A stretch of 64,000 nucleotides of DNA, taken from positions 1-64,000 of the forward strand of contig JBFWNN010000024.1 in the NCBI GenBank assembly GCA_050251035.1. Reading direction: 5' to 3'. This document shows positions 42,464 through 51,173 of this stretch, piece by piece. Positions within the stretch are counted from its first letter, which is position 1. Every line of letters begins with the position of its first letter. The DNA comes from Taklimakanibacter sp050251035. Lineage in GTDB: Bacteria; Pseudomonadota; Alphaproteobacteria; Rhizobiales; Aestuariivirgaceae. The notes beneath the pieces were generated by a model that saw only the letters and a program-made list of their open reading frames with translations, did no database searches and had not been told where the DNA came from. The translations under genes and the position numbers were made by a program.

Positions 42464-44224
42464 ATGCCCAAAATGTCCGCCTCCGAAGCCTTCGTTGAAA
42501 CGCTCGCCGCCTATGGCGTCAAGAACGTGTTCGGTATCGTGGGCTCGGCCTATATGGACGCGCTCGACCTGTTCCCGACCGCCGGCATCCGCTTCATCCC
42601 GACGGCGCATGAGCAAGGGGCCGGCCACATGGCCGACGGCTATTCGCGGGTCTCCGGCCGCCATGGCGTGTGCATCGCCCAGAACGGCCCCGGCATCACC
42701 AATTTCGTGACCTCGACGGCGGCGGCCTATTGGGCGCATTCGCCGGTCGTCGTCATCACACCCGAGACCGGCTCCGGCACCATGGGCCTCGGTGGCTTCC
42801 AGGAGACCGAACAGCTGCCGATCTTCTCCAAGATCACCAAATACCAGGCACATGTGACGAAACATCCGCGCATGGCCGAGCTCACCGCGCGCTGCTTCGA
42901 CATGGCGATGTCGGAGCGCGGCCCCACCCAGCTCAATATCCCGCGCGATAATTTCTACGGCGAAGCGGACTACGAGATCGCCAGGCCGCGCAAGATCGCC
43001 CGCGGGCCCGGCGCCGATGCCGATCTCGACGAGGCGGCCGACCTTCTCGCCAAGGCGAAATTCCCCGTCATCGTGTCGGGCGGCGGCGTCATCTTCTCGG
43101 ACGGTGTCGCGGAATGCGTGGCGCTCGCCGAGCAGCTCTCGGCGCCGGTCGTCAATTCCTATCTGCACAATGACAGCTTCCCGGCGAAGCATCCGCTGTG
43201 GTGCGGCCCGCTCGGCTACCAGGGCTCGAAGGCCGGCATGAAGCTCATCGCCGAGGCCGACGTCGTGCTGGCGCTCGGCACCAGGCTCGGGCCCTTCGGC
43301 ACCCTGCCGCAGCACGGCCTCGACTACTGGCCGAAGAACGCGAAGATCATCCAGATCGACAGCGACCACCGCATGCTGGGCCTCGTGAAGCAGATCTCGG
43401 TCGGCATTGTCGGTGACGCCAAGGAAGCGGCGAAGGCGCTCTCCTACCGCCTTGCCAACCGCAAGCTCGCGGCCTCGGCGAATGCCGATGAGCGCAAGAA
43501 GAAGATCAAAGCCGAAAAGGACGCCTGGGAAAAGGAGCTCGACCAATGGGCGCATGAAAAGGACGACTGGTCGGTCGAGATCGCCAAGGGTTCACCCTAT
43601 ATGCATCCTCGCCAGATGCTGCGCGAGCTCGAAAAGGCGCTGCCGGAGAACGCCATGGTGTCGACCGACATCGGCAATATCTGCTCGGTCTCCAATTCCT
43701 ATCTGCGCTTCAACCAGCCCAACTCGATGTTCGCGGCGATGAGCTTCGGCAATTGCGGCTATGCGCTGCCGGCCATCATCGGCGCCAAGGTGGCCGCCCC
43801 CGACCGGCCGGCGGTCGCCTATGTCGGCGACGGCGCCTGGGGCATGAGCTTTCCTGAGATCCTCACTTGCGTGCGCGAGGACATCCCGGTGACGGCGGTG
43901 GTCTTCCACAACAAGCAATGGGGGGCGGAGAAGAAGAACCAGGTCGATTTCTACGACACGCGCTTCCTCGGCGTTAACCTGAAGAATCCAAGCTGGGCCG
44001 AGGTCGCGCGCTCGCTCGGCGCGGAAGGCCAAACCATCGACAAGCTCGGCGATGTCGGCGAGGCGCTGGACAAGGCCTGCGCCGCGCAGAAGAAGGGCAA
44101 GACCACCGTCATCGAAGTCATGGTCACCCAGGAACTGGGCGATCCCTTCCGCCGCGATGCGCTCAAATACCCGCAACGCGTGCTCGACAAGTACAAGCAT
44201 ACGAATGTAAAGGCTCCGGCTTGA
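42464..44224 (+). CDS. xsc: sulfoacetaldehyde acetyltransferase
   Basis: 586 residues, thiamine-diphosphate enzyme. HEQGAGHMADGYSRVSG holds the catalytic Glu, and GDGAWGM..NKQWGAEKKNQ is the ThDP motif. Hallmarks that separate Xsc from acetolactate synthase are present: AQNGPGITNFVTS, TMGLGGFQETEQL, QLNIPRDNFYG and the end GDPFRRDALKYP. It splits sulfoacetaldehyde with phosphate into acetyl phosphate and sulfite. AGGAG precedes ATG 42464. An MFS exporter and acetate kinase follow in the same operon, and a sulfite dehydrogenase lies at 28741-33270. Confidence 0.93.
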   Translation: MPKMSASEAFVETLAAYGVKNVFGIVGSAYMDALDLFPTAGIRFIPTAHEQGAGHMADGYSRVSGRHGVCIAQNGPGITNFVTSTAAAYWAHSPVVVITPETGSGTMGLGGFQETEQLPIFSKITKYQAHVTKHPRMAELTARCFDMAMSERGPTQLNIPRDNFYGEADYEIARPRKIARGPGADADLDEAADLLAKAKFPVIVSGGGVIFSDGVAECVALAEQLSAPVVNSYLHNDSFPAKHPLWCGPLGYQGSKAGMKLIAEADVVLALGTRLGPFGTLPQHGLDYWPKNAKIIQIDSDHRMLGLVKQISVGIVGDAKEAAKALSYRLANRKLAASANADERKKKIKAEKDAWEKELDQWAHEKDDWSVEIAKGSPYMHPRQMLRELEKALPENAMVSTDIGNICSVSNSYLRFNQPNSMFAAMSFGNCGYALPAIIGAKVAAPDRPAVAYVGDGAWGMSFPEILTCVREDIPVTAVVFHNKQWGAEKKNQVDFYDTRFLGVNLKNPSWAEVARSLGAEGQTIDKLGDVGEALDKACAAQKKGKTTVIEVMVTQELGDPFRRDALKYPQRVLDKYKHTNVKAPA

Positions 44225-44248
44225 GACGGAGGTTCTCACCCAGCCGGA

Positions 44249-45730
44249 ATGCCCCAATCGGAACCCAACAGCCCCGCGCTAACCCCGCCCGAGGTGCGCT
44301 CGATCATCGTCGGCGTGATGCTGGCGATGTTCCTGGCGTCGCTCGACCAGACCATCGTGGCGACCGCCATGCCGACGATCGGGCGGCTGCTGGGCGATTT
44401 CGAGAACCTGCCCTGGGTCGTCACCACCTATCTTCTGACCGCGACGGCGGTCACGCCCCTCTATGGCAAGATTTCGGACATCGCCGGCCGGCGGCTGACG
44501 CTCTTGGTGGCGATCGCCGTGTTCATCCTGGGGTCGATCCTGTGCGCGCTGGCGCCGACGATGCTGGCCCTGATCCTGGCGCGGGCGCTCCAGGGCCTAG
44601 GCGGCGGCGGGCTGATCTCGCTGGCGCAGACCATTATCGCCGATATCGTGTCACCCAAGGAACGGCCGCGCTATCAGGGCTATATCGCCGGCGTCTTCGC
44701 GACATCGAGCGTCGCGGGTCCGGCGCTCGGCGGCTTCATGGCGGAGAAGCTGCACTGGTCGGCGATCTTCTGGATCAACCTGCCGCTCGGGCTCCTCGCC
44801 TTCTGGATGACGAACGCGCTGCTCAAGAAACTGCCGCGGCATGAGAAGCCGCACAAGCTCGACTTCCTCGGGGCGGCGCTGATGATCATCGCCACCACCG
44901 CCCTCCTCCTGGCGCTGAGCCTCGCCGGGCCGCATTATGCCTGGACGTCGGCCCCCATCCTCGGGCTCTTCGGCACCTTCCTCGTCTTCGCGGTCGCCTT
45001 CGTCATCCGGCTCAAGACCGCGCCCGAGCCCCTGATCCCCGTCGAAATCCTCGCCAACCCGGTGGTGGCGATGGGGATCATCACCGCGTGCTCGGCCATC
45101 GGCGTGTTCATCGGCCTCACCATCTACACGCCGATTTTCCTCGAAGGCATGTATGGGCTCACCGCCAGCCAGTCCGGCTTCACCCTCATCCCGCTGATGG
45201 TCGGCTCGGTTGCCGGCGCCGCCTTCTCCGGCCGCCTGATGGCGCGCATCAAGCATTACAAGCGGCCCACGATGATCGGCCTCGCCATCGCCGCCATCGG
45301 CCTCGCCGGCGTCGCCATCCAGCCGCAAAGCCTGCCCCTCTTCACGCTGGCGATGATCCTCACGCTTGTGTCCATCGGCCTCGGCACCGTCTTCCCCCTG
45401 ACCCTCGTGTCGATCCAGAATGCCGTGCAGCCGCATCAGATGGGCACGGCGACAGGCACCTTGAACTTCTTCCGCTCGCTGGGCGGCGCCCTCATCGTGG
45501 CCGCCTTCGGGGCGATCGTGATCGGCAGCCTGCCGGTCGACATGACGGCTCATGTCACCATCGAAAATCTGGCGGCCACCTTCGCCGCCGCCGGCCGCGA
45601 CATCGGCTCGGTGTTCCGTTGGGTGTTCATGGCGGCGGCGCTGGGCATGCTGGTCGCGCTGGTGAGCCTGTGGATGATGGAGGAGAAGCCGTTGCGCACC
45701 CATACAAGGCCGGTGGGAGTGTCGGAGTGA
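44249..45730 (+). CDS. MFS transporter, DHA2 (14-helix) family
   Basis: 493 residues, 14 predicted membrane segments. LDQTIVATAMPTIGRLLG and WVVTTYLLTATAVTPLYGKISDIAGRR near 30-75 identify the EmrB/QacA-type family. It stands between xsc and ackA with gaps of 24 and 10 bases, so it is co-transcribed. In this setting it may export a sulfonate-pathway product, although the family is best known for drug efflux. Confidence 0.9.
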   Translation: MPQSEPNSPALTPPEVRSIIVGVMLAMFLASLDQTIVATAMPTIGRLLGDFENLPWVVTTYLLTATAVTPLYGKISDIAGRRLTLLVAIAVFILGSILCALAPTMLALILARALQGLGGGGLISLAQTIIADIVSPKERPRYQGYIAGVFATSSVAGPALGGFMAEKLHWSAIFWINLPLGLLAFWMTNALLKKLPRHEKPHKLDFLGAALMIIATTALLLALSLAGPHYAWTSAPILGLFGTFLVFAVAFVIRLKTAPEPLIPVEILANPVVAMGIITACSAIGVFIGLTIYTPIFLEGMYGLTASQSGFTLIPLMVGSVAGAAFSGRLMARIKHYKRPTMIGLAIAAIGLAGVAIQPQSLPLFTLAMILTLVSIGLGTVFPLTLVSIQNAVQPHQMGTATGTLNFFRSLGGALIVAAFGAIVIGSLPVDMTAHVTIENLAATFAAAGRDIGSVFRWVFMAAALGMLVALVSLWMMEEKPLRTHTRPVGVSE

Positions 45731-45740
45731 GATAACCCCC

Positions 45741-46766
45741 ATGACCATCCTCGTCCTCAATGCCGGGTCGTCGACGCTCAAATTCGCGCTGTTCGAAGGG
45801 AGCGAGCCGGTCTTGCGGTTCAAGGACCAGGTGCAAAGCGCCGGCGCCCAGGCGCTCGAAGCTCTCTTCGTTCGCCTCGCGGCGGAACGCATCGTTGTCG
45901 CCGACCTGGCCGGCATCGGCCATCGCATCGTTCACGGCGGCACGCAATTCTCGCAGCCGGTGATCGTCGATGACGAGATCGAGGCCAGGCTCAATGCGCT
46001 GCGGCCCTTGGCGCCGCTGCACCAGCCTTATGGCCTCGACGCCTTGCGCCGCATGCGGGAAGCGGCGCCCAAGGTCCCGCAGGTCGCCTGTTTCGACACC
46101 GCCTTCCACGCCACCCAGCCCGAGATCGCCCAGCGCTTCCCGTTGCCTGCCGTCTATTTCGAGCGCGGCTATCGGCGCTACGGCTTTCACGGCCTCAATT
46201 ATGAACATGTTGTCCACAGCCTTCCCAGCCAGATCGGCGAACCCCTTCCCCGCCGCCTGCTCATCGCCCATCTCGGCAATGGTGCCAGCCTCTGCGCCGT
46301 CAAGGACGGCCGGTCGGTCGCCACCACCATGGGCTATTCGACGCTCGACGGGCTGGTGATGGGGACGCGGCCCGGGGCCCTCGATCCCGGCGTCCTCCTC
46401 GCCATCATGAAAGACGACCGCCTCTCGCCCGAGACGATGGAGGATATCCTCTACCGGAAAAGCGGGCTCCTTGCCTTGAGCGGCCTCACCAGCGACATGC
46501 GGTCATTGCTGGAGAATCCGGCTCCCGCGGCCCAGGCGGCGATCGAGGCCTATTGCTACTGGGCGTCGCGTCAAGCGGCCTCCCTCATCGCCGCCATGGA
46601 CGGGATCGACGCCATGGTCTTCACCGGCGGCATCGGCGAAAATGCCGAGCCTGTCCGCCGGCGTATAATTCACCATCTCGCCTGGATAAATGCCTTTCCG
46701 GTGCACATCGTGCTAGCCAACGAGGAACTGATCATCGCCCGACATTCAACAGGACTACTTACCTAG
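45741..46766 (+). CDS. ackA: acetate kinase family protein (short form)
   Basis: 341 residues, acetokinase fold: ILVLNAGSSTLKFALF at the start, GIGHRIVHGG, CFDTAFHATQP, RRYGFHGLNYEHV, IAHLGNGASLCAV, MGYSTLDGLVMGTRPGALDP and FTGGIGENAEPVR. It is about 55 residues shorter than typical AckA, mainly through shorter N-terminal-domain segments after residue 30, but all catalytic motifs are kept. It would convert acetyl phosphate from Xsc to acetate and ATP. Last gene of the xsc operon. Confidence 0.88.
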   Translation: MTILVLNAGSSTLKFALFEGSEPVLRFKDQVQSAGAQALEALFVRLAAERIVVADLAGIGHRIVHGGTQFSQPVIVDDEIEARLNALRPLAPLHQPYGLDALRRMREAAPKVPQVACFDTAFHATQPEIAQRFPLPAVYFERGYRRYGFHGLNYEHVVHSLPSQIGEPLPRRLLIAHLGNGASLCAVKDGRSVATTMGYSTLDGLVMGTRPGALDPGVLLAIMKDDRLSPETMEDILYRKSGLLALSGLTSDMRSLLENPAPAAQAAIEAYCYWASRQAASLIAAMDGIDAMVFTGGIGENAEPVRRRIIHHLAWINAFPVHIVLANEELIIARHSTGLLT

Positions 46767-46915
46767 GTAAAAAAGCCGAAATTAACAAAAAGTAAAGATT
46801 CCACACAAATGCCGGACCCGTGCCATAATCTGGGTCTTGATTGAATTCTTTCGGCAGGTGCGGGGGGACCAGCCCTGTACGATTTTGGGACGGCATACAA
46901 GCTGGGAGACAAGGC
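46759..46915. promoter_or_regulatory. AT-rich gap with a 12-bp palindrome at the ackA stop
   Basis: TTACCTAGGTAA (46759-46770) is a perfect palindrome spanning the ackA stop codon. The following 80 bases are unusually AT-rich for this genome and probably hold the promoter of the TAXI-type gene, with CATAAT near 46824 as a possible -10 element. The ribosome site GGGAG lies before ATG 46916. No gene was seen in the gap. Confidence 0.4.
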
Positions 46916-47995
46916 ATGAGTAGAGCCTTGAGAGTGGTATGCGTACTCGCAGCGACCTTGCTGACTACCGCTGGGTCGGTTCAGGGGGAAGATAACAAGG
47001 ACATCGCGCGCATGAATGCGGGCGCTGTCACGCTCATCACTGACGGCAGCGACGTTCACGCCTCGCATTACGCCGCCGATCTCGCCGTGCTGATGGAAGC
47101 CGAGCGCGACCTGCGCATCCTTCCCGTCTTGGGCCGCGGCCCGGTCGAGGCGCTGCGTGACCTTCTCTTCCTGCGCGGCATCGATGCCAGCATCATCCCG
47201 TCGGACACCGTGGCCTATATGCGCAAGCAAGGCCTGGTCGAGGATATCGAGAAGAAGGTGACCTATATAGCGCGCCTCGGCTCGGCGCAGCTCCATGTGA
47301 TCGCCCGCAAGGACATCGCGACGCTCAAGGATCTGGCGGGCAAGAAGGTCAATGTCGGGACGGCGAGCGAAGCCCGTTTCGTGACGGCAAGCCTCCTGTT
47401 CGAATCGCTCGGCATCGATTTCACCACCGTCGAGGGCCGGGAGGCGGACGCGGCGAAACTGCTCAAGGACGGAAAGGCCGACGCGATCGTGCTCTTGGCG
47501 CCGCAGCCTTCGCCGGTGGCCGAAGACCTGGCGCGCGCCGGCGGCTTCAGGCTCCTCAGCGTCGCCGGCAATGACGAGCTCAACACGATCTATGCGCCGG
47601 CGATGCTCACCGCCAAGAGCTATCATGGGCTCGCGCAGGAGGGCGGCGTCACCGAAACTCTGGGCGTCAGCTACGCGGTCGCGGTGTTCAACTGGAAAAA
47701 GGAAACCGATCGCTACTACAAGCTGCGCAAATTCGCCGACGCGCTCTATTCGGGCATCGGCGATTTGCAGACCGGTCATTGGCAGGCGGCATGGAACGAC
47801 GTCAATCTTTCTGCTGACCTTCCGGGCTGGACCCGCTATGTGACGGCCGACGAGTGGCTGTCCAATCACAAGCGGGCTCGGGCCGAGGAAGACACCAAGG
47901 AAGAATCCGCCCTCAAGGCGGAGTTCCAGTCCTATCTCGAGCGCAGCAACGCCGGGATCGACCTGAGCGAGATGAGATCGAGCGCGCTTCAGTAA
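46916..47995 (+). CDS. TAXI-family (TRAP-associated) solute-binding-like protein
   Basis: 359 residues with a signal peptide (MSRALRVVCVLAATLLTTAGSVQG). The body is an NMT1/TAXI-like binding fold: ITDGSDVHASHYAADLAVLM, DLAGKKVNVGTASEARFVTASLLFESLGID and DGKADAIVLLAPQPSP. No TRAP membrane subunits are adjacent, so it may be an orphan receptor or sensor-type protein. The charged C-terminal 40 residues (RARAEEDTKEESALKAEF) form a probable coiled helix. It is followed after 27 bases by the Sel1-like membrane protein. Confidence 0.75.
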   Translation: MSRALRVVCVLAATLLTTAGSVQGEDNKDIARMNAGAVTLITDGSDVHASHYAADLAVLMEAERDLRILPVLGRGPVEALRDLLFLRGIDASIIPSDTVAYMRKQGLVEDIEKKVTYIARLGSAQLHVIARKDIATLKDLAGKKVNVGTASEARFVTASLLFESLGIDFTTVEGREADAAKLLKDGKADAIVLLAPQPSPVAEDLARAGGFRLLSVAGNDELNTIYAPAMLTAKSYHGLAQEGGVTETLGVSYAVAVFNWKKETDRYYKLRKFADALYSGIGDLQTGHWQAAWNDVNLSADLPGWTRYVTADEWLSNHKRARAEEDTKEESALKAEFQSYLERSNAGIDLSEMRSSALQ

Positions 47996-48022
47996 GTGTC
48001 GCCTGATGTGAGGGAGTTGGTG

Positions 48023-49429
48023 ATGAAGTCGAAGCAGCGGGCCAAGAAACCTGCCCCGGAAGCTGAACAGGACGGCGGCCAGGCGGATAGCCCCCTCTGG
48101 TTCCTGGGCCGGGAGCTCAAGGACAAGCCGGCAGCGAACAAAGCCGAGACCCCACCCGTCGAGGCAAAGCGGGGCAAACAGGCCAAGAAAACAGGTGAGA
48201 CGGCCGCGCCGGCACAGCAGCCAATCGACGACGAACCCCGCGAGCGCCGGCCCAGCCAGCTCGAAGCGTATATGCGCTATGCCAAGATGCGCGAGCCGCG
48301 TGACGACGATTCGCTCGCGCCCATCAGGAGCCGGCGGTTTCCGCCGATGGAGCGTGACGTCGCGAGCAACGAGAACGAGATGGACTGGGACAGCGAAGCG
48401 CCGCCCCGCCGCCGTCCGCCCCGCCGCGCTGCGAGCGGCCTCAGGCTGCGCGACGCCGTTATCGCCGGCATCGCCTCCATCGCCGTCGGCGCCCTGGGCG
48501 GCGCCGTCGTCTATGACCGCGCCAATGACGGCGAACTGAGCCAGGCCGCCTTCGATTCGGCCGGCCGGTTCCTCACCGGCCTCAACATCCAGGACAACGC
48601 CGTGGCCGCCGCGAATACCGGAGGGGACATGCCGGAAAGCAGCAGCACGTCCGCCTCGTTCAAGAAGCCGGTCACGACGGCGAGTCTCGAGGTCAATGAC
48701 GCCAAGGGCGATGTGAACACGCCGATCCCGCTGTCGATCAGCGCCAAGCCGGCGCTGCCCGACCAGGTCATCGCCCTGCGCCTCACCGGCCTGCCGGCGG
48801 ACGCTTATCTCTCGGCCGGCACCAAGCTTGCGAACAATGCCTGGCTGCTGAAGCCGCGCGAAGCCCTGGGCGTCAAGCTCATGGTGCCGAGCGCCGAAAA
48901 CTCTTCCTTCCTCATCGCCGTCGAAGCGATCGAACCACGCACCGGCGACCTCGCGGCGCCGACCGAGGAAATCAAGGTCGCTCTCAATACCGCGAAGCCG
49001 GTGGCCGCGTCACAGGTGCTGCCTGCATCCGCGCCGGCCACCGACACGGTGAAGCGCAACTTCAATCTGCCGTCCACGTCGCAGCATGAAACCGCGGCGG
49101 CACAGCCAATCCCGGCGCCCCTGGAAACCAAGGCCGCCCCGGGCGCCGCCGACAGCGCGACGCTGCTGCGCAACGGCGACAAGCTGCTCGACATCGGCGA
49201 CTTCACCGCGGCGCGGGCCTTCTTCAGCCGGGCGCGCGAGCTCGGCAACCGCGAGGCCTCGCTCAGGCTCGGCAAGACCTATGATCCCGTGGTGTTCCGC
49301 GAGCGGAATGTGCAGGGCCTCAAGCCCGATCCCAAAAAGGCGCTCCAATATTATCTGGAAGCTCGCACCGCCGGGATCGAGGACGCCGACAGCGCCATCA
49401 ACGGCCTCGAGAGCTGGCTGAAGCAGTAG
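48023..49429 (+). CDS. single-pass membrane protein with C-terminal Sel1/TPR-like repeats
   Basis: 468 residues. Residues 1-140 are charged and disordered-looking (Lys, Pro, Glu, Arg), followed by one membrane segment near 150-170 (AVIAGIASIAVGALGGAVVY). The periplasmic part begins with an unrecognised beta-rich stretch (TPIPLSISAKPALPDQVIALRLTGLP), then a Pro/Ala linker and Sel1/TPR-like helices (LRNGDKLLDIGDFTAARAFFSRARELG, KKALQYYLEARTAG). This layout matches alphaproteobacterial envelope scaffold proteins. GAGGGAG precedes ATG 48023. Function unknown; probably paired with the TAXI-like gene. Confidence 0.75.
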   Translation: MKSKQRAKKPAPEAEQDGGQADSPLWFLGRELKDKPAANKAETPPVEAKRGKQAKKTGETAAPAQQPIDDEPRERRPSQLEAYMRYAKMREPRDDDSLAPIRSRRFPPMERDVASNENEMDWDSEAPPRRRPPRRAASGLRLRDAVIAGIASIAVGALGGAVVYDRANDGELSQAAFDSAGRFLTGLNIQDNAVAAANTGGDMPESSSTSASFKKPVTTASLEVNDAKGDVNTPIPLSISAKPALPDQVIALRLTGLPADAYLSAGTKLANNAWLLKPREALGVKLMVPSAENSSFLIAVEAIEPRTGDLAAPTEEIKVALNTAKPVAASQVLPASAPATDTVKRNFNLPSTSQHETAAAQPIPAPLETKAAPGAADSATLLRNGDKLLDIGDFTAARAFFSRARELGNREASLRLGKTYDPVVFRERNVQGLKPDPKKALQYYLEARTAGIEDADSAINGLESWLKQ

Positions 49430-49480
49430 GCTGATCCTGGCGGTCAGGCACGGCCGCGAAGCGGGCTATTGACGGCTGCC

Positions 49481-51109
49481 TTACGACGTCGGCCTGCCGA
49501 ACAGCGCGTTATAGAGCTTGCGGTCGCGGCCATAGACGTCGGGGCGGAACTCGATCATGCCGGCATCGCCCTTATAGGCCGTGCCATAGATCAGATGCAC
49601 GGGGATGTGATCGGTGAACGATGCGCGCGTGGTCTTGCCGCCGGCCCAGGCGGCATCCATGCGCGCCTTCGACCAGCCGCCGAGATCGGGCGCCAGCGCA
49701 TAAGCGAGATCGACCGGGCGCGCCAGCCGGATGCAGCCATGGCTGAAGGCCCTCGCCGTCTGCCGGAATTTTTCCTTGGCCGGCGTGTCGTGGAGATAGA
49801 TGTTGTGCTTGTTGGGCATCATGAACTTGACCTTGCCCAAGGCGTTCTTCGGTCCGGGCTTCTGGCGGAAAGTGAAGGGGAATTTGCCGGGACCGTAGGC
49901 CGACCAGTCGATCGCGCCCCAGGAGGCGAGCTTGCCTGAGACGAAGACCTCGAAATCCCCAGCATAGGCATAAGGGTTGCGCCTGAGCCGCGGCAGCATC
50001 TCCTTGGTGGCGATGCTGTAGGGCACTGTCCAGGTCGGGTTGAACTCGACATATTCGAGCTCGTCGGAAAATTCCGGCGTCTGCGTCGCCGGCGCGCCGA
50101 CCACCGTGTCCATGCGGTCGATGATGGTGTTGGCCTGGATGCGCTGCAACTCGAAAGAGGCGATGTTGACGAGGAAATGGTAGTTGCCGAGATTCTCCGG
50201 CATCCAGCGCCAACGCTCCATATTGAGCATGATCTGGCGCACGCGCTCCTCGACCGGCACGTTCATGGCGATGATCGTCTGCTTGCCGATGAGCCCCTTG
50301 GCCTCGAGCCCGTGCCGCGCCTGAAAACGCTTGACGCCGATGGCGAGGTGCTCGTCATAGAGATCGGGATCGCCGGGCGTCTGCCATTCGAAATCGCCGG
50401 TGGCGACGAGCAGCTTGCGCACGTCCGCCACGCGCGGATCGGTCATGCCGGGCTTGAGGCTCTCCCCCGGCTCGATCGCGCCCCAGCCGCCTTTCGCCTG
50501 AAGATCGCGATAGCCCTGAAGGAGCGTCTTCAGGGCCTGATATTGCGGGTTCTTCGGCTCGAACACGTTCAGATACTGGGTGGGCCCGCGATATTTGTTC
50601 ATATCGGTCAGGACGCGCAGCACGTCGACCGTCTTGCGGTTGCGGAAGAGCCGGGGATCGACCTTCTGCGGAATGACGCGGCCGGTCTTGAGATCGGACG
50701 CATAGGCGACGAAGAACGCCGAGAAATAGAGCTCGGCCCTGGCGGCGCTCATCGGATCGCCGGCATCAAGTCCGTCACGCAGATTGATCAGCGTGTCGAT
50801 CGGATAGTCGGACGGGTTGAGCCCGTCATCCTCGGCGTCGAGCAGCCTTTGGACGAACGGCGTCATGCGTCCGGTGCCGACCCAATAGACGGTGCCGCCA
50901 TTGTCGACATAATGCGCCTTGAGCGCCGGCCGGATGCGCTCGAGCGGCAATTCGAGGCGTCCGGGAGTGTCCAGCACCAGCGCGATCGACGACGTCATGT
51001 CGCCATAAGAGGGGCCTGGAGAGCGGTCGCCCTTGCCGGCAAAGGCCGGCATGGCGAAAGCCAGCGTCGCGATGAACGCCAGCGCGGTCAGCGCACGACG
51101 TGAAGTCAT
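49481..51109 (-). CDS. L,D-transpeptidase (YcbB/LdtD-like, YkuD domain)
   Basis: 542 residues, secreted (signal peptide ending MPAFAGK). A YcbB-type scaffold domain, with AEDDGLNPSDYPIDTL, comes first, then a peptidoglycan-binding segment near 225-280 (FQARHGLEAKGLIGKQTI), then the YkuD catalytic domain with the His-x-x-Cys active site in AFSHGCIRLARP near residue 460. It makes 3-3 cross-links in peptidoglycan or attaches proteins to it. Convergent with the Sel1-like gene. Confidence 0.92.
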   Translation of the reverse strand: MTSRRALTALAFIATLAFAMPAFAGKGDRSPGPSYGDMTSSIALVLDTPGRLELPLERIRPALKAHYVDNGGTVYWVGTGRMTPFVQRLLDAEDDGLNPSDYPIDTLINLRDGLDAGDPMSAARAELYFSAFFVAYASDLKTGRVIPQKVDPRLFRNRKTVDVLRVLTDMNKYRGPTQYLNVFEPKNPQYQALKTLLQGYRDLQAKGGWGAIEPGESLKPGMTDPRVADVRKLLVATGDFEWQTPGDPDLYDEHLAIGVKRFQARHGLEAKGLIGKQTIIAMNVPVEERVRQIMLNMERWRWMPENLGNYHFLVNIASFELQRIQANTIIDRMDTVVGAPATQTPEFSDELEYVEFNPTWTVPYSIATKEMLPRLRRNPYAYAGDFEVFVSGKLASWGAIDWSAYGPGKFPFTFRQKPGPKNALGKVKFMMPNKHNIYLHDTPAKEKFRQTARAFSHGCIRLARPVDLAYALAPDLGGWSKARMDAAWAGGKTTRASFTDHIPVHLIYGTAYKGDAGMIEFRPDVYGRDRKLYNALFGRPTS

Positions 51110-51173
51110 AATCCGGCCTCCGGAGCAGGTTCCAGCAGCATCATCGGCAATCCCTCTGATTCAGGCAATGGCG

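Noticed and set aside
42464..44224. Acetolactate synthase large subunit
   Set aside because: The ThDP fold is shared, but the central and C-terminal motifs match Xsc, and acetate kinase follows.
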